Source: Acheta domesticus
Lineage: Eukaryota; Arthropoda; Insecta; Orthoptera; Gryllidae
Direction of reading: 5' to 3'
NCBI GenBank assembly: GCA_031308135.1
Contig: JAHLJT010003656.1
Location: 71,008,984-71,072,983 of the forward strand
DNA length: 64,000 bases
Below the pieces are notes generated by a model, which was not told where the DNA came from, ran no database searches, and worked only from the letters and a program-made list of their open reading frames with translations. Made by a program: the position numbers and the translations under genes. This document shows, piece by piece, positions 38,239-50,599 of this stretch (within the stretch, counting starts at the first letter, position 1; each line of letters starts with the position of its first letter).

Positions 38239-38740
38239 GGTGGCTCAGAGCATCAATTGGTGCCAACCACAGTGCCTCTGGTCGGAAGGTTCTAGGGTTC
38301 GAGTCCCGACGATGGCAGGTTTTTCGACATTACCTACGCAGCTAGGTAGAATTCAGACGATTCTGGAGGAGAATTCTAGCGGGCGGCTGCTCTGATTGGT
38401 AGTTTTCATGTTTTCTCCGATCAACATCAATAGAATGCCGAAGCTGTACCCTAAAAAACTGGCCACGGACCGTGCGCAATCTTTCCTTTCCCATCCTTGT
38501 GCTATTCTCACCCTTTAATTACACACACTAACAAGAAGTACACTACCACATAAGCTGGAAGACCGATCGGGAGCATAGAGCCTGTCCCTACTGAGGTGGT
38601 GAAAATCCCCGCAAGCCGACATAGGTCGACGCCATCTCGCCATTCCGCAGCGGAAGATCACAGCGTCCTCCAGCGATGAAAAAATGCACTACACTTACGC
38701 GACTAATGAACTTGGCAGTTGACGCGCTCGTAATCGCTAA
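38239..38740 (+). mobile_element. tRNA-derived SINE, copy B
   Basis: Collinear with 12450-12950, and the B box GGGTTCGAGTCCC is unchanged. There are only a few substitutions. Confidence 0.75.
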
Positions 38741-38749
38741 TCAGTTACT

Positions 38750-41700
38750 CGAATCCATTATATCATAACTCTTCATTGTTCAAAAGTGTCCATAGTAAAG
38801 TTCGTAGAATAATACATGAGTAGGGGAGAGTGGGATTTGATGGGCCATTTTGGTTTTAATATTTATCTTTTTCTATGGTGTGAAAATATGTTATGTCTGT
38901 GTTGCGTTTACGTGTATTATTTTCTCAATGGAATCTCACCCAGAAAATAAATAAACATTCACTTCTAACCTCTAAAAAGTAAAACAATGTAAACGAAATG
39001 GAAGTGGATCATTTAACCTTACGTAGCAAGTTAGATGAGCCAATTAATAGAGTTCGGTGAACCAACACAAAACACAATTTACAGAACAATTACTCTATAT
39101 TTAAATAAAAAGCTTACCGAATTACAAAATGTAATGTAGAAAGAAAAAATAACACAAAAATTAATCGTACGGGAAATAAGTACGTTTTACGAAAATAAAA
39201 TGAACTTAAAATAGCAAGAAATGTTCAGTGTCGATTAAAAAAAACAACTGTATCTTTATGTCGAGAAGTACTGCTACCAAATTGCTCACTTCGAGCCATG
39301 GTTCATGGGATTATAAGGACATGGCTTGCTTGGGCGTCGCTAGGCTGAAGCAGCCGACGCAGCCACCAGCCCCCTGGGGTCAGAGGGCCTGAACGGGTTT
39401 TCTCTCCAACCCTCAATGAAATATTCCGGTTGAAAAATATTTCGAAAGTGTTCCATGGTAAAAAACCCATAACAAATTACATATTACCAGAATATTAATT
39501 AATGTTATTATTACAAATAAACAAATTACGTGTTAACTGAATATTTAATAGTATTATTACAAATAAACAAATTGCATGTTAACTGAATATTTAATATATT
39601 ATTATTACTTTAATTACATGCGAGAACTATTTCAAAAAATTGGAACTGATGGGCCAATGGGGAGGAATTCTGAGAGGTGAATGAGAAGGGATTAACTAAC
39701 GACCTTACAATATTTCACGCTCTGGTGGTCAACATAGAGATTGCACTGAGCAACGTCTTCTGTCCAACCAGGGCCCAAACGTGGAAAATAAACTCTCAAA
39801 CTTTTGAATTAAACTGGCGACAGGACATAGTATGTATTTCCGTTGTTTGATTTGTTCCGTTGCTTGATAGTGCGCTATTACCCTTTCTTTAACATGTGTG
39901 TTTGCCGATGTAAAGTTTTACGAACTAATTTTCAGATTAGGATCCCAGAGATGGACAACGTGATGGCCAAAAATGTTGATGAAAATGGAGAATGGCCCAA
40001 AATGCAGAATTCAATCTTTCGCTGGTTAAAAGGTTAAATCTATTTTGTAATATCGAGTATCTATTAAAAATTACATGAACAACTCCAGATTTCACGTTAG
40101 GGAATTGAGGTATGGCTCCCATTTGTACCTTTCGTACTGGGGCGTCCGACAACCTAGTTACGTCTCTGTTGGCTTATCTAATCCCAAAGAGACTTCTACA
40201 GAAAATCACAAAATCGTTATCATTAAAGCGGAAATAAAATCTACCAGCCCACCCATAACTTACACGTGAACTATACAATTTTATGTACAATACTCCTTTT
40301 ATTACAGAGTATACATTTTGTCGAAAAAATAGTACAACAAAATTATTGAAATAAAAAATTGAAAAAAAAACTTACCAAGAATTTTCACGAAATTTCGAGA
40401 TGAATTTCGCACGTGCTGAAGACAGTAATTATAATATCATAAATCGATTCCATAGTTGACTGTAAACGGCATTCTGGATAGTTTTTGAAAGATGTCTATT
40501 TTAAACGTTAACTCCTTGTCTCACCGAACCTGACGACCCCATTAACATCACACTACCATGAAAAAAGCTTCAAATTTTCAATACGAATGTAAACGAACTA
40601 TTTCATCAGTAATGTACGCATTAAAATTGCACAAAACTGGGAGTCTAGAGTCATGTGGTTATCATTTTTTCAATGGCAATTATCGCATAGCAAATAAAGT
40701 ATTTCCATGAAGCAGCTTATGTCAATCATTAGAATGATTACCTACATGATGCGGCTAAGAATATGAACATCTCACTTAACAAAAAAAAACCAACGAAATA
40801 TTGGAAGAACCATGATGTAAGAAAAAAATCAGAAGTGGAAAAAAATTTGATCTAAAATTTCTCTTGGAAATGGGATGTGCTTTGAATTTTGAACTTTTGA
40901 TAAAATTTTAAAATAAAAATACAAAGAAGCTGTAAAATAATTTAAAATTGTAGATGTAATAATCTACTTATAAGGTTTACAATTCCTATTCAAGATTTAA
41001 AGTTCGATTGTTCATACAATTTGAAATGTTAAAGACTATGAGTTATAACTTTCATGATTGTGTTTATAATCCTTCAATATTTATTTCCACTCACGTGAAA
41101 TTTTAATAGCAAAAAAATAGAGAGTTTAATAGCTTTTTGAGGAGAAATAAAATGGGTTTTTCGTAATCGTAAATACGTTTTCTGTTAAAAATAGAAAATA
41201 TGTTGAGACGAACGAAACTCTCGAGTGATGTATTCATCTGAGATACTTTCACCATCAGTTCCAAGTTCAAATGCCAGTTATGGAAACAACCTGAAATTAC
41301 CTCTTTTCCCAGGCGACCAGTTAGCGCCTGTCTGCCCTTTGTCAATCGCAGGAAGAGCAAGGTGCAGTGTCAAGAATATATAATAACAAGCATTCAATGA
41401 AACAGCGGGGTTATGTCGAACGTAGAACAGTTTTCACACTTGCTGTTAGAGTGCGCTGGATTCAGTGTGCGATCCCGCTCTGTGGAAGCAGCCCAGAGTC
41501 TATCATGCAGTGGAATGGAATAAATTTGAAGCAGTGTGACATCAAAACCCCGCGAATTCTTAGATGTTTGAAAAATGATTATTGAGTAGAACGACAAAAC
41601 TTTAAGTGATAGTCGACTATCCTGACAGTTCAAAAACCAAGGAGGGGATATAAACGGTTGTATTTAAATGTGTGGAATAATTTCCTAGTCGTTTAGGTGC

Positions 41701-42803
41701 GAGGGCCAGTTAGCTTGGCGACTTTAAATGCGACACAGAATGCTCTGGGAAATACCTACCCCTGCCCTTCCCCCCTCTCGTCGATATGCTGAATCAAGAA
41801 AATAACCTTCATGATATCACCTCAATTTGCTGAATCAAAGAAATTTAATTATTTTCATCCCGATTTGGTGAAGCAATCAAATCACTCCCATGATTATTGG
41901 TAAGTCACTTGTACGGGCCAATTAACTATGTGCCCTGAATTGTTGACAGCGACGTGCGGTCAACGTTCCGGCATGCGCAATGCAGTAATCCCACAACATT
42001 CACGTGAGTTAGGTTCCCAAAAAATGATCGCGAATATCGAATCCGCGAATGTTGAGTCTATATTTTAATGAAGAAAGGTGGGTTAAGTTCCTGAATATCG
42101 AAAAACTGTTTAAACAGGAAATAAAGAAATTTTGAAACAATTTCAATAGAATTGAGTAAGCGCTACTACATACAGTATTCACAGTTAACATTCCAAAGAG
42201 AAGAAATAAAATAATATTTGTAACTTATTTCAAAATTGAAAGTGATTGGATATAGGAGTTGGTTAATTTTTGTTTCATCACCCTCCTCGTTGTTCTAGTA
42301 ATATCCAAATATGAAAGAGTTTCTGCTTCTATTTCTCTCATAGATTTCGAAGTTATTTCCATTTTCGGATTACATTTGAATGCCCTTTCCGCCAGAACTT
42401 GTTGAAGTTTTAGAACGCCATTAACAGTTTTAACATTGAAATTGCTACAGGATGCAGTTCCACTTCCGTTTCTTCATCATTACGTTCGAGATTTTCTTCG
42501 CTGATGATTTTCGGAAGCTTCTCTTCACTGAGGTCGTTATAATGAGAGTTTCACAGATCCCGAACGGCTTTTCTGTTTATTTAGCCAAAACCCTTACTTC
42601 CAGTTTAATGGAACTGAATTTAATTATTGAACGAATGTGTCATTCTATTAATTTCACATTCCAATTTTGACATTTTTGCAGGTTGTGATACTTTGAGATT
42701 TGGTGTCAGCCGAGTTCGTTTCCCAATTGACGTTGGCAAAGGAAATGCAATGTGCTTGCTTAAAAAATCTAGTACGACCAAAAGATGCCGACGGCTGCGA
42801 TCA
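38750..42803. other. non-coding sequence, copy B
   Basis: Collinear with 12960-17760, without the LINE insertion. No conserved coding frame. Confidence 0.45.
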
Positions 42804-43112
42804 ATTTTTGTTTCCAAAATTGTACCACTGCATTTCGAAATAAAATGACTTAGGTGATTTTTTTTCTTTTGAAATTCTATACAAAACCTAGCGTACTCAC
42901 ATTGTCCTAATGCGAAAGAGTACTACGCGCCAGGAATGCCCCCCTCCTCCCACCCATCCGAGTCCGAGCCTGCCACCGTCTCCGGTTCACCCTCCGCTTC
43001 GCTGCCGTGCGCGGCGCTAGTGTCGCATGCGTGCCGTAACCTCGTCCCCCATCCTCCACGGCTGTTTCTGCACCCCACTCCCTGCCAATGCCAGATACTA
43101 GTCGACTGACGC
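42804..43112. other. GC-rich stretch before the 7 kb element
   Basis: About 200 bp (42905-43105) is strikingly GC- and CpG-rich compared with its surroundings. No exon was recognised. It may be a repeat end or regulatory sequence. It contains the left target duplication of the next element (ACTGACGC, 43105-43112). Confidence 0.4.
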
Positions 43113-43560
43113 CACGGTGTAAAATATATAGGTGTGTCAACTAGCCGCCTTTTTTGAAGCCAGTTTGAGGCTAGTTCCTCGCTTATCCGTACGGTGCGCA
43201 CGATCGGATTGGGCATTGATGATGGCGTCTCGCGCATTGAGTATTTTCTGGTGTTTTCGTTTCAAGGAAGGTATACCGGTCACTGAATACACGTAATAGT
43301 AAAACCACTACTGTAAATGTATCGGGATCTTTTAAGACCTATTATAAAGTCTGATGGAGGTATTAATTGTTTTAAATGTTTGTAGCGAAATCCATGCATA
43401 TCTGCAATTATATGATTTAAGTATAGCTCCACCAAGCGAAGAATGAAGGAGGTGATTGCGGCGTTTCGTGGAACTAACAGTGTGAACACAGGTCTCTACA
43501 GTCAGTTTCACTAAAAACGAGTCGCGAGGAGCATGAAGCGAGTTGTTTATCAGTGTAGCT

Positions 43561-43830
43561 TTGGGAAATATGAGTTCTCGTCGAGGTGTGACACGTCGCA
43601 GACAGGCAAGAATACTTGCATGTAATGTTATCAAATCCTGCAATAGTGAAAATGACAGACCTAAAGTACCTCCAAGAAGCACAATCAAACTTGCGGCTGC
43701 AGCGAACTTAATGTTACGTGAAGCTGAGAGACATGAGTTTTTGATAACATCACCGAAACCTGGGTACCTTGCACCGAAACGATCAAAAGTGACACCAAAA
43801 ATAAAAATAGTGATGGATGAAATGAAATGA
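43561..43830 (+). CDS. hypothetical basic protein exon inside the 7 kb element
   Basis: Open frame following an acceptor-like TTTATCAG, ending in TGA, with AATAAA at 43911-43916. The peptide is Arg/Lys-rich (SSRRGVTRRRQAR near its start), like a nuclear or DNA-binding segment. I do not recognise the family. It could be part of the element's own transposase or a chance frame. Confidence 0.25.
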   Translation: MGNMSSRRGVTRRRQARILACNVIKSCNSENDRPKVPPRSTIKLAAAANLMLREAERHEFLITSPKPGYLAPKRSKVTPKIKIVMDEMK

Positions 43831-44836
43831 AATGTTATGGTTGAATTCAAACATATTGTATACTTCTTCATTTATCATTTTTTATACTTTATGCGATTTG
43901 TGAGGTATGCAATAAAGTACCAAAACATTAAATTTACTGTCATAAGTATTTAAAATATTCTTCATTACTGTGGTAGTTGCTTTTTACATAATAAGAATTT
44001 GATTTGGTATATATTCTGAGAAACTACTTAGGTTAAATTAAATGATTTACAAGTATTAGAATGTTACATTACAAATTTTTTGATCATGAAAGGAATTCGA
44101 TGAAAATTGAATCATTCTGCAGAGAAAAATAAAATTTTATTTCTTCCAATATGAGGTACTGACATATCCAAATACAGTTAAAATATTAATTGGAAAGATA
44201 TCAGATTTGTGCATAAATAAATCGCCCTTTTCCCGATAAACTTTGGCAAGGTTTCATTTTTAATTTGATTTGGTGTCCATATATCTCCGTCGTTTCGGCT
44301 GTAAACACAGACAGTGGCGCGCTCCTATAAACATCATTCTCAACTTGGTAGAGTTATACCAAAGAATGAGGATTTCTGTTTAAAAACAGGAGTTGGAGCT
44401 TTGGAGCTATAACAACAACAGAAAACAGAAGGGATTCTAGTTACGAAAATCATTTAAACAGTGATTTACTATTAATCATTTGACATTCATGTTGCTCAGC
44501 AGTCAACAGGTTTGCTCTTGGCAACAGTATATTCATTACTGCCCTCATTGGAAGACAATGTCAGTGCCAATTATAATTTTCTAGTATAAATATATTTTCC
44601 TTTTTTGACAGATGATCTTATGAAGTGAATTTTGTCTTGTTACTGATGCTTTTGTACACATTTTGCAATTAATAAATTATATGAACTGAAATAATGCATG
44701 GGTTCTATGTCACAGATGTACAATATACATTAAGAACAAACGCTACATATCTTTAGGGCCCTAACATGAAATTAACAAAATCAATGCCTGGTCTCATTCC
44801 GATAAAGAAATTCTTCACCAACAGAGTAATTTATAT

Positions 44837-45040
44837 GTGGAATCAGCTAGGACATTATCTTCTTGCAAACAACAACAAGAATTCAAAATCAATTATGAGC
44901 AATGTAGATCCATGAGCTTAAGGACAAGACACATTTTTGCTTTTATAATATGCAGAGCAGTGCCTCCACAACATAATTCCAGTTTGTTTGCAGCTTGTAA
45001 TATATTTCAATATCAAACAATGTATGTAAAGCCGTACTAA
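44837..45040 (+). CDS. hypothetical terminal frame inside the 7 kb element
   Basis: Open frame, with coding-like sequence starting about 44770, that ends in TAA followed within 25 nt by AATAAA (45061-45066). It includes a Cys- and Gln-bearing segment (LSSCKQQQEFKINYEQC). No family was recognised. The stop plus nearby polyadenylation signal is the only support. Confidence 0.2.
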   Translation: MESARTLSSCKQQQEFKINYEQCRSMSLRTRHIFAFIICRAVPPQHNSSLFAACNIFQYQTMYVKPY

Positions 45041-47028
45041 CCGAGGAATTTTCATTATTAAATAAAATATTTACATTTGAATCTTTAACAAGAATAACCC
45101 ACAAAATAAAAAAAGTAGTTTATTATAATTCAACTTGGTTCTTTATTTCAATATTAATAATATTCAATTTATACATATTATTTTCTGAAATAATTACAGT
45201 TTACATGCTTTCTTCATTTCCTAAATATATTAATGTACATAAATGTCACATAAGTAACTTGTATATAAATTTTACATTTATTGCAGTATTATCATTATTA
45301 ACATTCATTTGGCTGTACCTATATTTCAAAATGCTGTTGGATATGTGCAAATCAGTCATTTTAAAATTGCTTTGACTATGAATTTATGAACTATAATAAT
45401 CTACTTTTTAGACAAGCCTTATGTTATTCTTGTAGCTTTTAATGACATCTGGTAACAGGTAGAATATCTTAATTTTTGCTTATGTAGTGCAACAAATCTC
45501 TTTTACTGAAAGTCTAATCTTAAAATTTGATTGCCAATATCTACCATTTTCTTACCATTTACTGCCTGGGCAACCCGATCCGCCCGCCATACGGGGGACG
45601 AGAAACATCTTAAAGTTTTTTTGTATTTGGCTGTTGATTGCTAGCTACTAATTATGCAGAATCGCATAATAATCATAAGATCTTGTGTTCGTTCAAACAT
45701 TAACAAATTGGTTTATTCAATTAAACTTTTTAAATCAACAGTGATTGCAATTCCTCATTACTAATGCAACTATTGCCATTTTAATAAATGTTCAGTTCGG
45801 TCATGACCCTTTAGAAAATATCTGATCAGTTTTCACAATACCAGAGCTCTTTTCTCAGACGGCGCCACGAAGATCTGCGGACGACGAATTCCAGGCGTCG
45901 AGGTGTCCACTCTTCTCTCTTCTATCGCGAACTTCGCTACCTATCGCCGATACTCTCCTAACCTAAGCGAACACTGCTATCTCGTGCATCAAGTGTGCAC
46001 CTAGCCGCGAACTAAATGATTCGAATTCCGCTAACCTATCTACGATTTATTCCATGCTTAATTTTACAGTTTGTGACAAGAATTCTATTATCACAGCTCT
46101 ATTATTGTTCCGTCCTTGACTCATGAAAATTTAACACTTCCCACGTAGACAAGTCCGGTTTCATTGCGTAATGTCTGCATAAAAATTCTGCCTAATATGT
46201 TCAAAGTCCCAATTTGATATTATTCTGCACTATGTCCTTACTCCGATAATATTCAATAATTCTTATTAACCCTTATTAAATTAAAACATCGATCGTACCA
46301 GCTATAATAATCCACAGTCCTATTATTCTTTCACGGACAAAAGTTAAAGTCCAAACTCCTAAGAAATTTCCGACCTCACACGCAATAATCTCTAGCACTG
46401 ACCTGTTCGGTTTGCTGTCTCGTACCAGAATGGGCGAGTCAAACCTTTTCGCTTCCCAAGTAACAGACTTCAATTCTTTTCCCAAAGCCCCTCTCATATC
46501 CGGTCATTTTTAATTATAATCGACGAACGGTCCCCGTATCTCCCCCACCTCCACTGGTTTCAACGCCCCTATGATTGTAAGATGAACCTCGCTCATGTTT
46601 ATCGGCTCCCTAGTGTAGTGATACCGAATATATTACGGTTAATTGCGCGCCTAAGAATTACTCCCGGGCTACGCCTGTCTGAGGGTCAGCCGACGGCGCC
46701 AGGACGGCGGCGACTGCTCGCCGCCCCCCTTTGCCCCTTTTGAATCTGTCACGGCCACGTGTCCCGGAGCTTGGGTGGGTCGTTTCGTGCGCACGGCACC
46801 CCCGGTATTTTTCCGCGACGCTCAAAGCCCCCCCAGCCTCCCTTGAGATTTCCAGCCCCTCACACCCCCAGCCATTAATAACTGCCCCTATTTGACGCAA
46901 AATTGAAGCGAGAGGGAGCGATAGCCAGCTTCTCTCTCATTTCTCGGCCTCAAAAACACTCGACGATTGGGCAGAAATAGTTTGAGACGCACTACCCTTG
47001 CGCCAATAGCCGCCGGAATTAGGCAATG

Positions 47029-47046
47029 TTCTGGAAGGTTCCAGAA
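47029..47046. promoter_or_regulatory. heat-shock element, four alternating nGAAn units
   Basis: TTCTGGAAGGTTCCAGAA contains TTC-GAA-TTC-GAA units with exact 5-bp spacing, the HSF-binding consensus. A TATA box follows 180 bp downstream on the plus strand. Confidence 0.55.
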
Positions 47047-47226
47047 TCTTGGGATAATTTTGGTGGGGGAAAGAAGCTTCGAGGGACTTCGAAGCAGGCG
47101 ACGCGGGGAGAGAAGCGAAAGAGTTGCGTTCGGGGTAGGACGCGAGTAGCGGTCAAGGGAGGGACAAGTTGCCTTTGTGGTGGCACTAGGTGCCGGAGCC
47201 AGAGTTCGGTTCGTATTGGATGGACT

Positions 47227-47235
47227 TATAAAAAA
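47227..47235 (+). promoter_or_regulatory. TATA box downstream of the heat-shock element
   Basis: TATAAAAAA in an otherwise GC-rich stretch, correctly placed to direct plus-strand transcription from about 47258. Confidence 0.45.
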
Positions 47236-48837
47236 CATTGAGTTTTCTTGAGAGAATTTGTGCAAGTCCCCTTTAACAATTGTAGACCGCGGGGCTGTGT
47301 GACGGACAATTGACAGTGAATTGTGCCGTGTTAATATCCGACTTGTGCTCGAATTCGGGATTTTTTTCGTGAGATTATCAGATGATTCACGAACTCGCTT
47401 CGATCTCCAAAATACAGTGTGATAGATCGAGAGTGAGGAGATCATTCATTCGAGCAAACATTACCTAATCATTCACAACATTGAACGGACGGCGCTGTGT
47501 GTTGGGCCAGCCCCAGCAACCCCTCGCTGCATGCCTGGTTCAGTCCTGCGCACCCCACCCGGGCAGCGCCTCACTGCCCGTGACGACCCTCGCAGCCAGC
47601 TGACGGCCTGAGGTTATTCAACTTTGGTGGGTTGTGCAAGCCGCCTCGCGGAGGCAGTATTTATTTTGCTTTTGTGGTGCGCCCGTGGTCGAAAGTCATA
47701 AACTGTGTGGCGAACAATTTTTGCTAATTACCTTTCGACCGGGCGACGAAGAGAGATTCCCCGGCCGCGCTTGGCCGTCAAGAGGGAATTTGCGCAAGGA
47801 GAAATCTTTGTCATTGTAATTGTATTAATTTGTATTTCTTAATTTTAACTTGTGTGTGTGCATGACATGTTTTTTTTTATTTGGGTAAAGGGGAGCATGC
47901 TCGCCGATCTGATTGGTACCAGTTCATTCGTGATTTCTTACTGAATAAATCCCCCATGTTGTTATATGAATGCAATGCTTCTCATTTGACCCCGACCGCC
48001 AGCTTCCTCCATCATCGCTATTTCAGGCCAGACTGTCTATCGACTGAGCGAGCCGGCTACCCGTCCGAGGCGCCCAACCGAAGACGAAGGGTAGTCGCAC
48101 TAGCAACCATATGCGATCGTCTACTCTTTGCCTGTAAAAAACCTAATATACCGTCTTTTTCGTTATTATTTCTTGCCTAAATAATTGGTATATCACAGTA
48201 GAGCTTTTCTCACACAGAGTATTATGAGTAATGATTGTGTTATTTTCTATTTGTAGTGCTATGGTGGTGAATAGAAGTGGGCCATGATTCTGTTTCAATT
48301 GATAACATTAGGGTTCTGGGTGTTCATAAACATGGGAAGGCAATAATTTTAAATGATTGAAAGTATTTTTTATGCCAGACTCATGATCCAATTTGTTCTA
48401 TGATTGTAACAAATTGTTTTGTAGTTTTAACATTTCTTTCACCTGAAATTTACTTGCATTTTCCCACAAACTTAGATTTTACTGTGAAAGAGTTTCCATA
48501 CTACTCCCGAAACAGTTTATACGGTTTTCAGTTATCTGAATGGTATTCTCACTATTAATTTATATGAAAACCTAACAACCACTTAATTTCACTTCCATTT
48601 ACATGGCTTCAAAAACATAAAATTAATTTCAAGAACGAAATATGAACGTCTTCATCCTTTTCAAAATCACTGCACAGAATATCACCACCATGAATAAACC
48701 ATGTTCTTACTACTTTAAATGCAGAACCTCATGTCTATATTTAGATAACATCAGTTGCCTTTTTATAATCACGTCTTGGCTGGCAACAATATGTGCAAAA
48801 AATACACATTCTCTGGTTCACATTTCACAATCACATC

Positions 48838-48986
48838 CTATGAGCTTTGAAGAAGACTAACCATTTGTTTATTCTCAAATATTTTTTCAAATATCAATAA
48901 GTTTGTCTGACACCGTTTGGATACATTCAATGAATCTTCTTCAAGAATTACAGTTGCTTCCATCAACATTTTTTCATAATCACCTT
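48838..48986 (-). CDS. candidate last exon, possibly of the third Kazal gene
   Basis: A minus-strand open segment follows a good acceptor (pyrimidine tract then TTTTCAG) and runs 149 nt to a TAG. It begins with two bases of a split codon, the phase needed to join exon 2 at 53126. The joined start would read KGDYEKMLMEAT, which resembles the DY... start of exon 3 in the duplicated genes (DYTLLRSGAC). The position of the last Kazal cysteine is Thr here, with another Cys 16 residues on. Against this, the segment lies inside the putative 7 kb transposon at 43113-50073, so it may be an exonised or transposon-encoded piece, or chance. Confidence 0.25.
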
Positions 48987-50081
48987 CTGAAAATGAAAAA
49001 GTTTAAAAATATATTTTTAATTGTTAGGTGGTAAATAACATTTCATGAAGTTTGTAATTTTATATAATCAGAAAAAATCAATAATTAATTATAATTAAAA
49101 AATAGTAGACAATAAACAACATACACATTCACTATATCAATAAAGTTCAGTATGAGGACTACAGTCGTCAAATATGTTTGGGGAACAGGCATGATGTTTC
49201 AATGGCAGTATATGTGTCTTTGCCCAAGATATCCACTAAAAGTTCAACAAAATTAAACAAGAATGAAAAATGATATGATAAACGAATAAATTCTTACATT
49301 AATTAATCTTAAAAATTACCATTTGGATTATAAGAAATTCTATCTTCAGGTCTGGTCTGTAAATCATATCGTCTACAAGTAACCTTATTTTTTAATACTA
49401 TTGAAAACGCATATCAAATGCATGTTTACCATTTTAAACATTCCTAGAAACATCACATAAACAATCTGTTTGGATTATCTTTCATTTTTAGTTTTTTTGG
49501 CATGCAAATTTTACAAACTTTACACTAATTTAGAGCAAAATGTTAACTTACATATTATTTGATTGCACAATTTAACTTCTGGATTTTTTCCGAATTGTTG
49601 TGTAAATACTAACTACACTATTGGTTGATTATATTACAGTATTGATTATGTATGATTTTACAATGCTTGTGTATCTATTTGATAATTAACTGATAGTGTA
49701 AGGTAAATAATTGGTATATGTACTTACCACATTTCGCTTAACATTTTGATTGTTGAAATTCTTGACGCAATATAATCATTGTCATTTAATTTTCTCCTTT
49801 TCTGGGGAAAACTTCTACCTATTTCTTTTTATATCTTGATTTTCGACTCACTTTGGAAACTTCTAAATTTACTTTATACGCCGGAATAAAGTTTTTACTA
49901 CGAAGAGATCAGTCAAGTCTAGTGTTCATTGTGCTATCAGTAGAAGCCATCTTGTCCCAACAAAAATGCCCAAGTCGTTCGCAGGGCTTGTATAGCGAGA
50001 GCTGTGAGAACTAGCCTCACATTATCTTCAGTTTTGGACTGGAAGTGAACACACCTATATCTCTTACACCGTGACTGACGC

Positions 50082-50599
50082 CATCGCGGCTAACGAATCT
50101 TTCGCCAGCTGCTGGTAGTCGATTCACGTTTACTCACCTTCTTTGCCGCCTTAATTATGATATTTTACAGAAAGGAATTTTGGCAACATTTAATTCCATT
50201 TCATTCAATTAACAGTTAATTTTAGCTAAAAAGAGGTGAAGGATACGAAGATTTTAAATTTAAAGTATTGTCATATTTTAAAATATTGTGATTCTTAGAG
50301 CGGTACATATCTTTGAGGCAACTAAATGGTGCTGTACATACATGTGTATGATACGATTTTCCATATCAGTAAAAGAATTTTTAGTTTTCTTGATTTAATC
50401 ACTTGTTGATTACGTACTTCAAGATGTGCACACTGTCAAAAGGAAAAAATAATTTTCGGTGGGATTCGCATAGATGTCATAAGCCACTTCTAGTTTTGGA
50501 GGATCGGAAAACAATGACATAGCGTCTACTGATTTCATCCTAGACTTATTGAGTTCTTCAAGGCAAGTATGAAGTCGTGCAGTACCAGGTTACTAATAT
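50082..50599. other. intergenic, nothing recognised
   Basis: AT-rich sequence between the right end of the 7 kb element and the R4-like fragment. It has a good minus-strand donor-like site near 50137-50145 (GAAGGTGAGTAAA) but no open exon before it. Confidence 0.4.

Larger units (their letters stand above)
21156..42803 (+). repeat. segmental duplication, copy B
   Basis: Direct paralogue of 1-17760. It is about 3.9 kb longer, mainly because of three private insertions (30732-31736, 31875-34052, 34308-36869). The last comparable bases are near 42803, where copy A enters the gap, so the true right end may lie further on. The sequence left of 21156 has no counterpart in this window because copy A begins at base 1. 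Confidence 0.95.
45560..48190 (+). other. GC-rich promoter-like block within the 7 kb element
   Basis: Between AT-rich flanks lies a CpG-rich block, densest at 46640-47770. It contains a heat-shock-element palindrome (47029-47046) and TATAAAAAA (47227-47235), then a long leader-like stretch without a large frame. It may be an LTR or a captured promoter. I could not fix its ends or find flanking direct repeats. Confidence 0.35.
43113..50073. mobile_element. ~7 kb DNA transposon with TIRs, superfamily unassigned
   Basis: The ends are inverted repeats starting CACGGTGTAA and continuing to ATATAGGTGTGT, with 23 of 25 bases matching. Weaker subterminal similarity (GAGGCTAGTTC, TTGGGCATT) extends inward. 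ACTGACGC is directly repeated at 43105-43112 and 50074-50081; the direct repeat can be read as up to 11 bp. An 8-11 bp target fits hAT, P or MULE types. No full transposase was found, only short exon-like frames (43561-43830 plus, 44837-45040 plus, 48838-48986 minus). The GC-rich promoter-like block at 45560-48190 may be a nested insertion. Confidence 0.6.

Noticed and set aside
46888..47445. 185-codon minus-strand frame over the GC-rich block
   Set aside because: It is low in recognisable motifs, lies antisense to promoter-like elements, and is best explained by the low stop frequency of GC-rich DNA.
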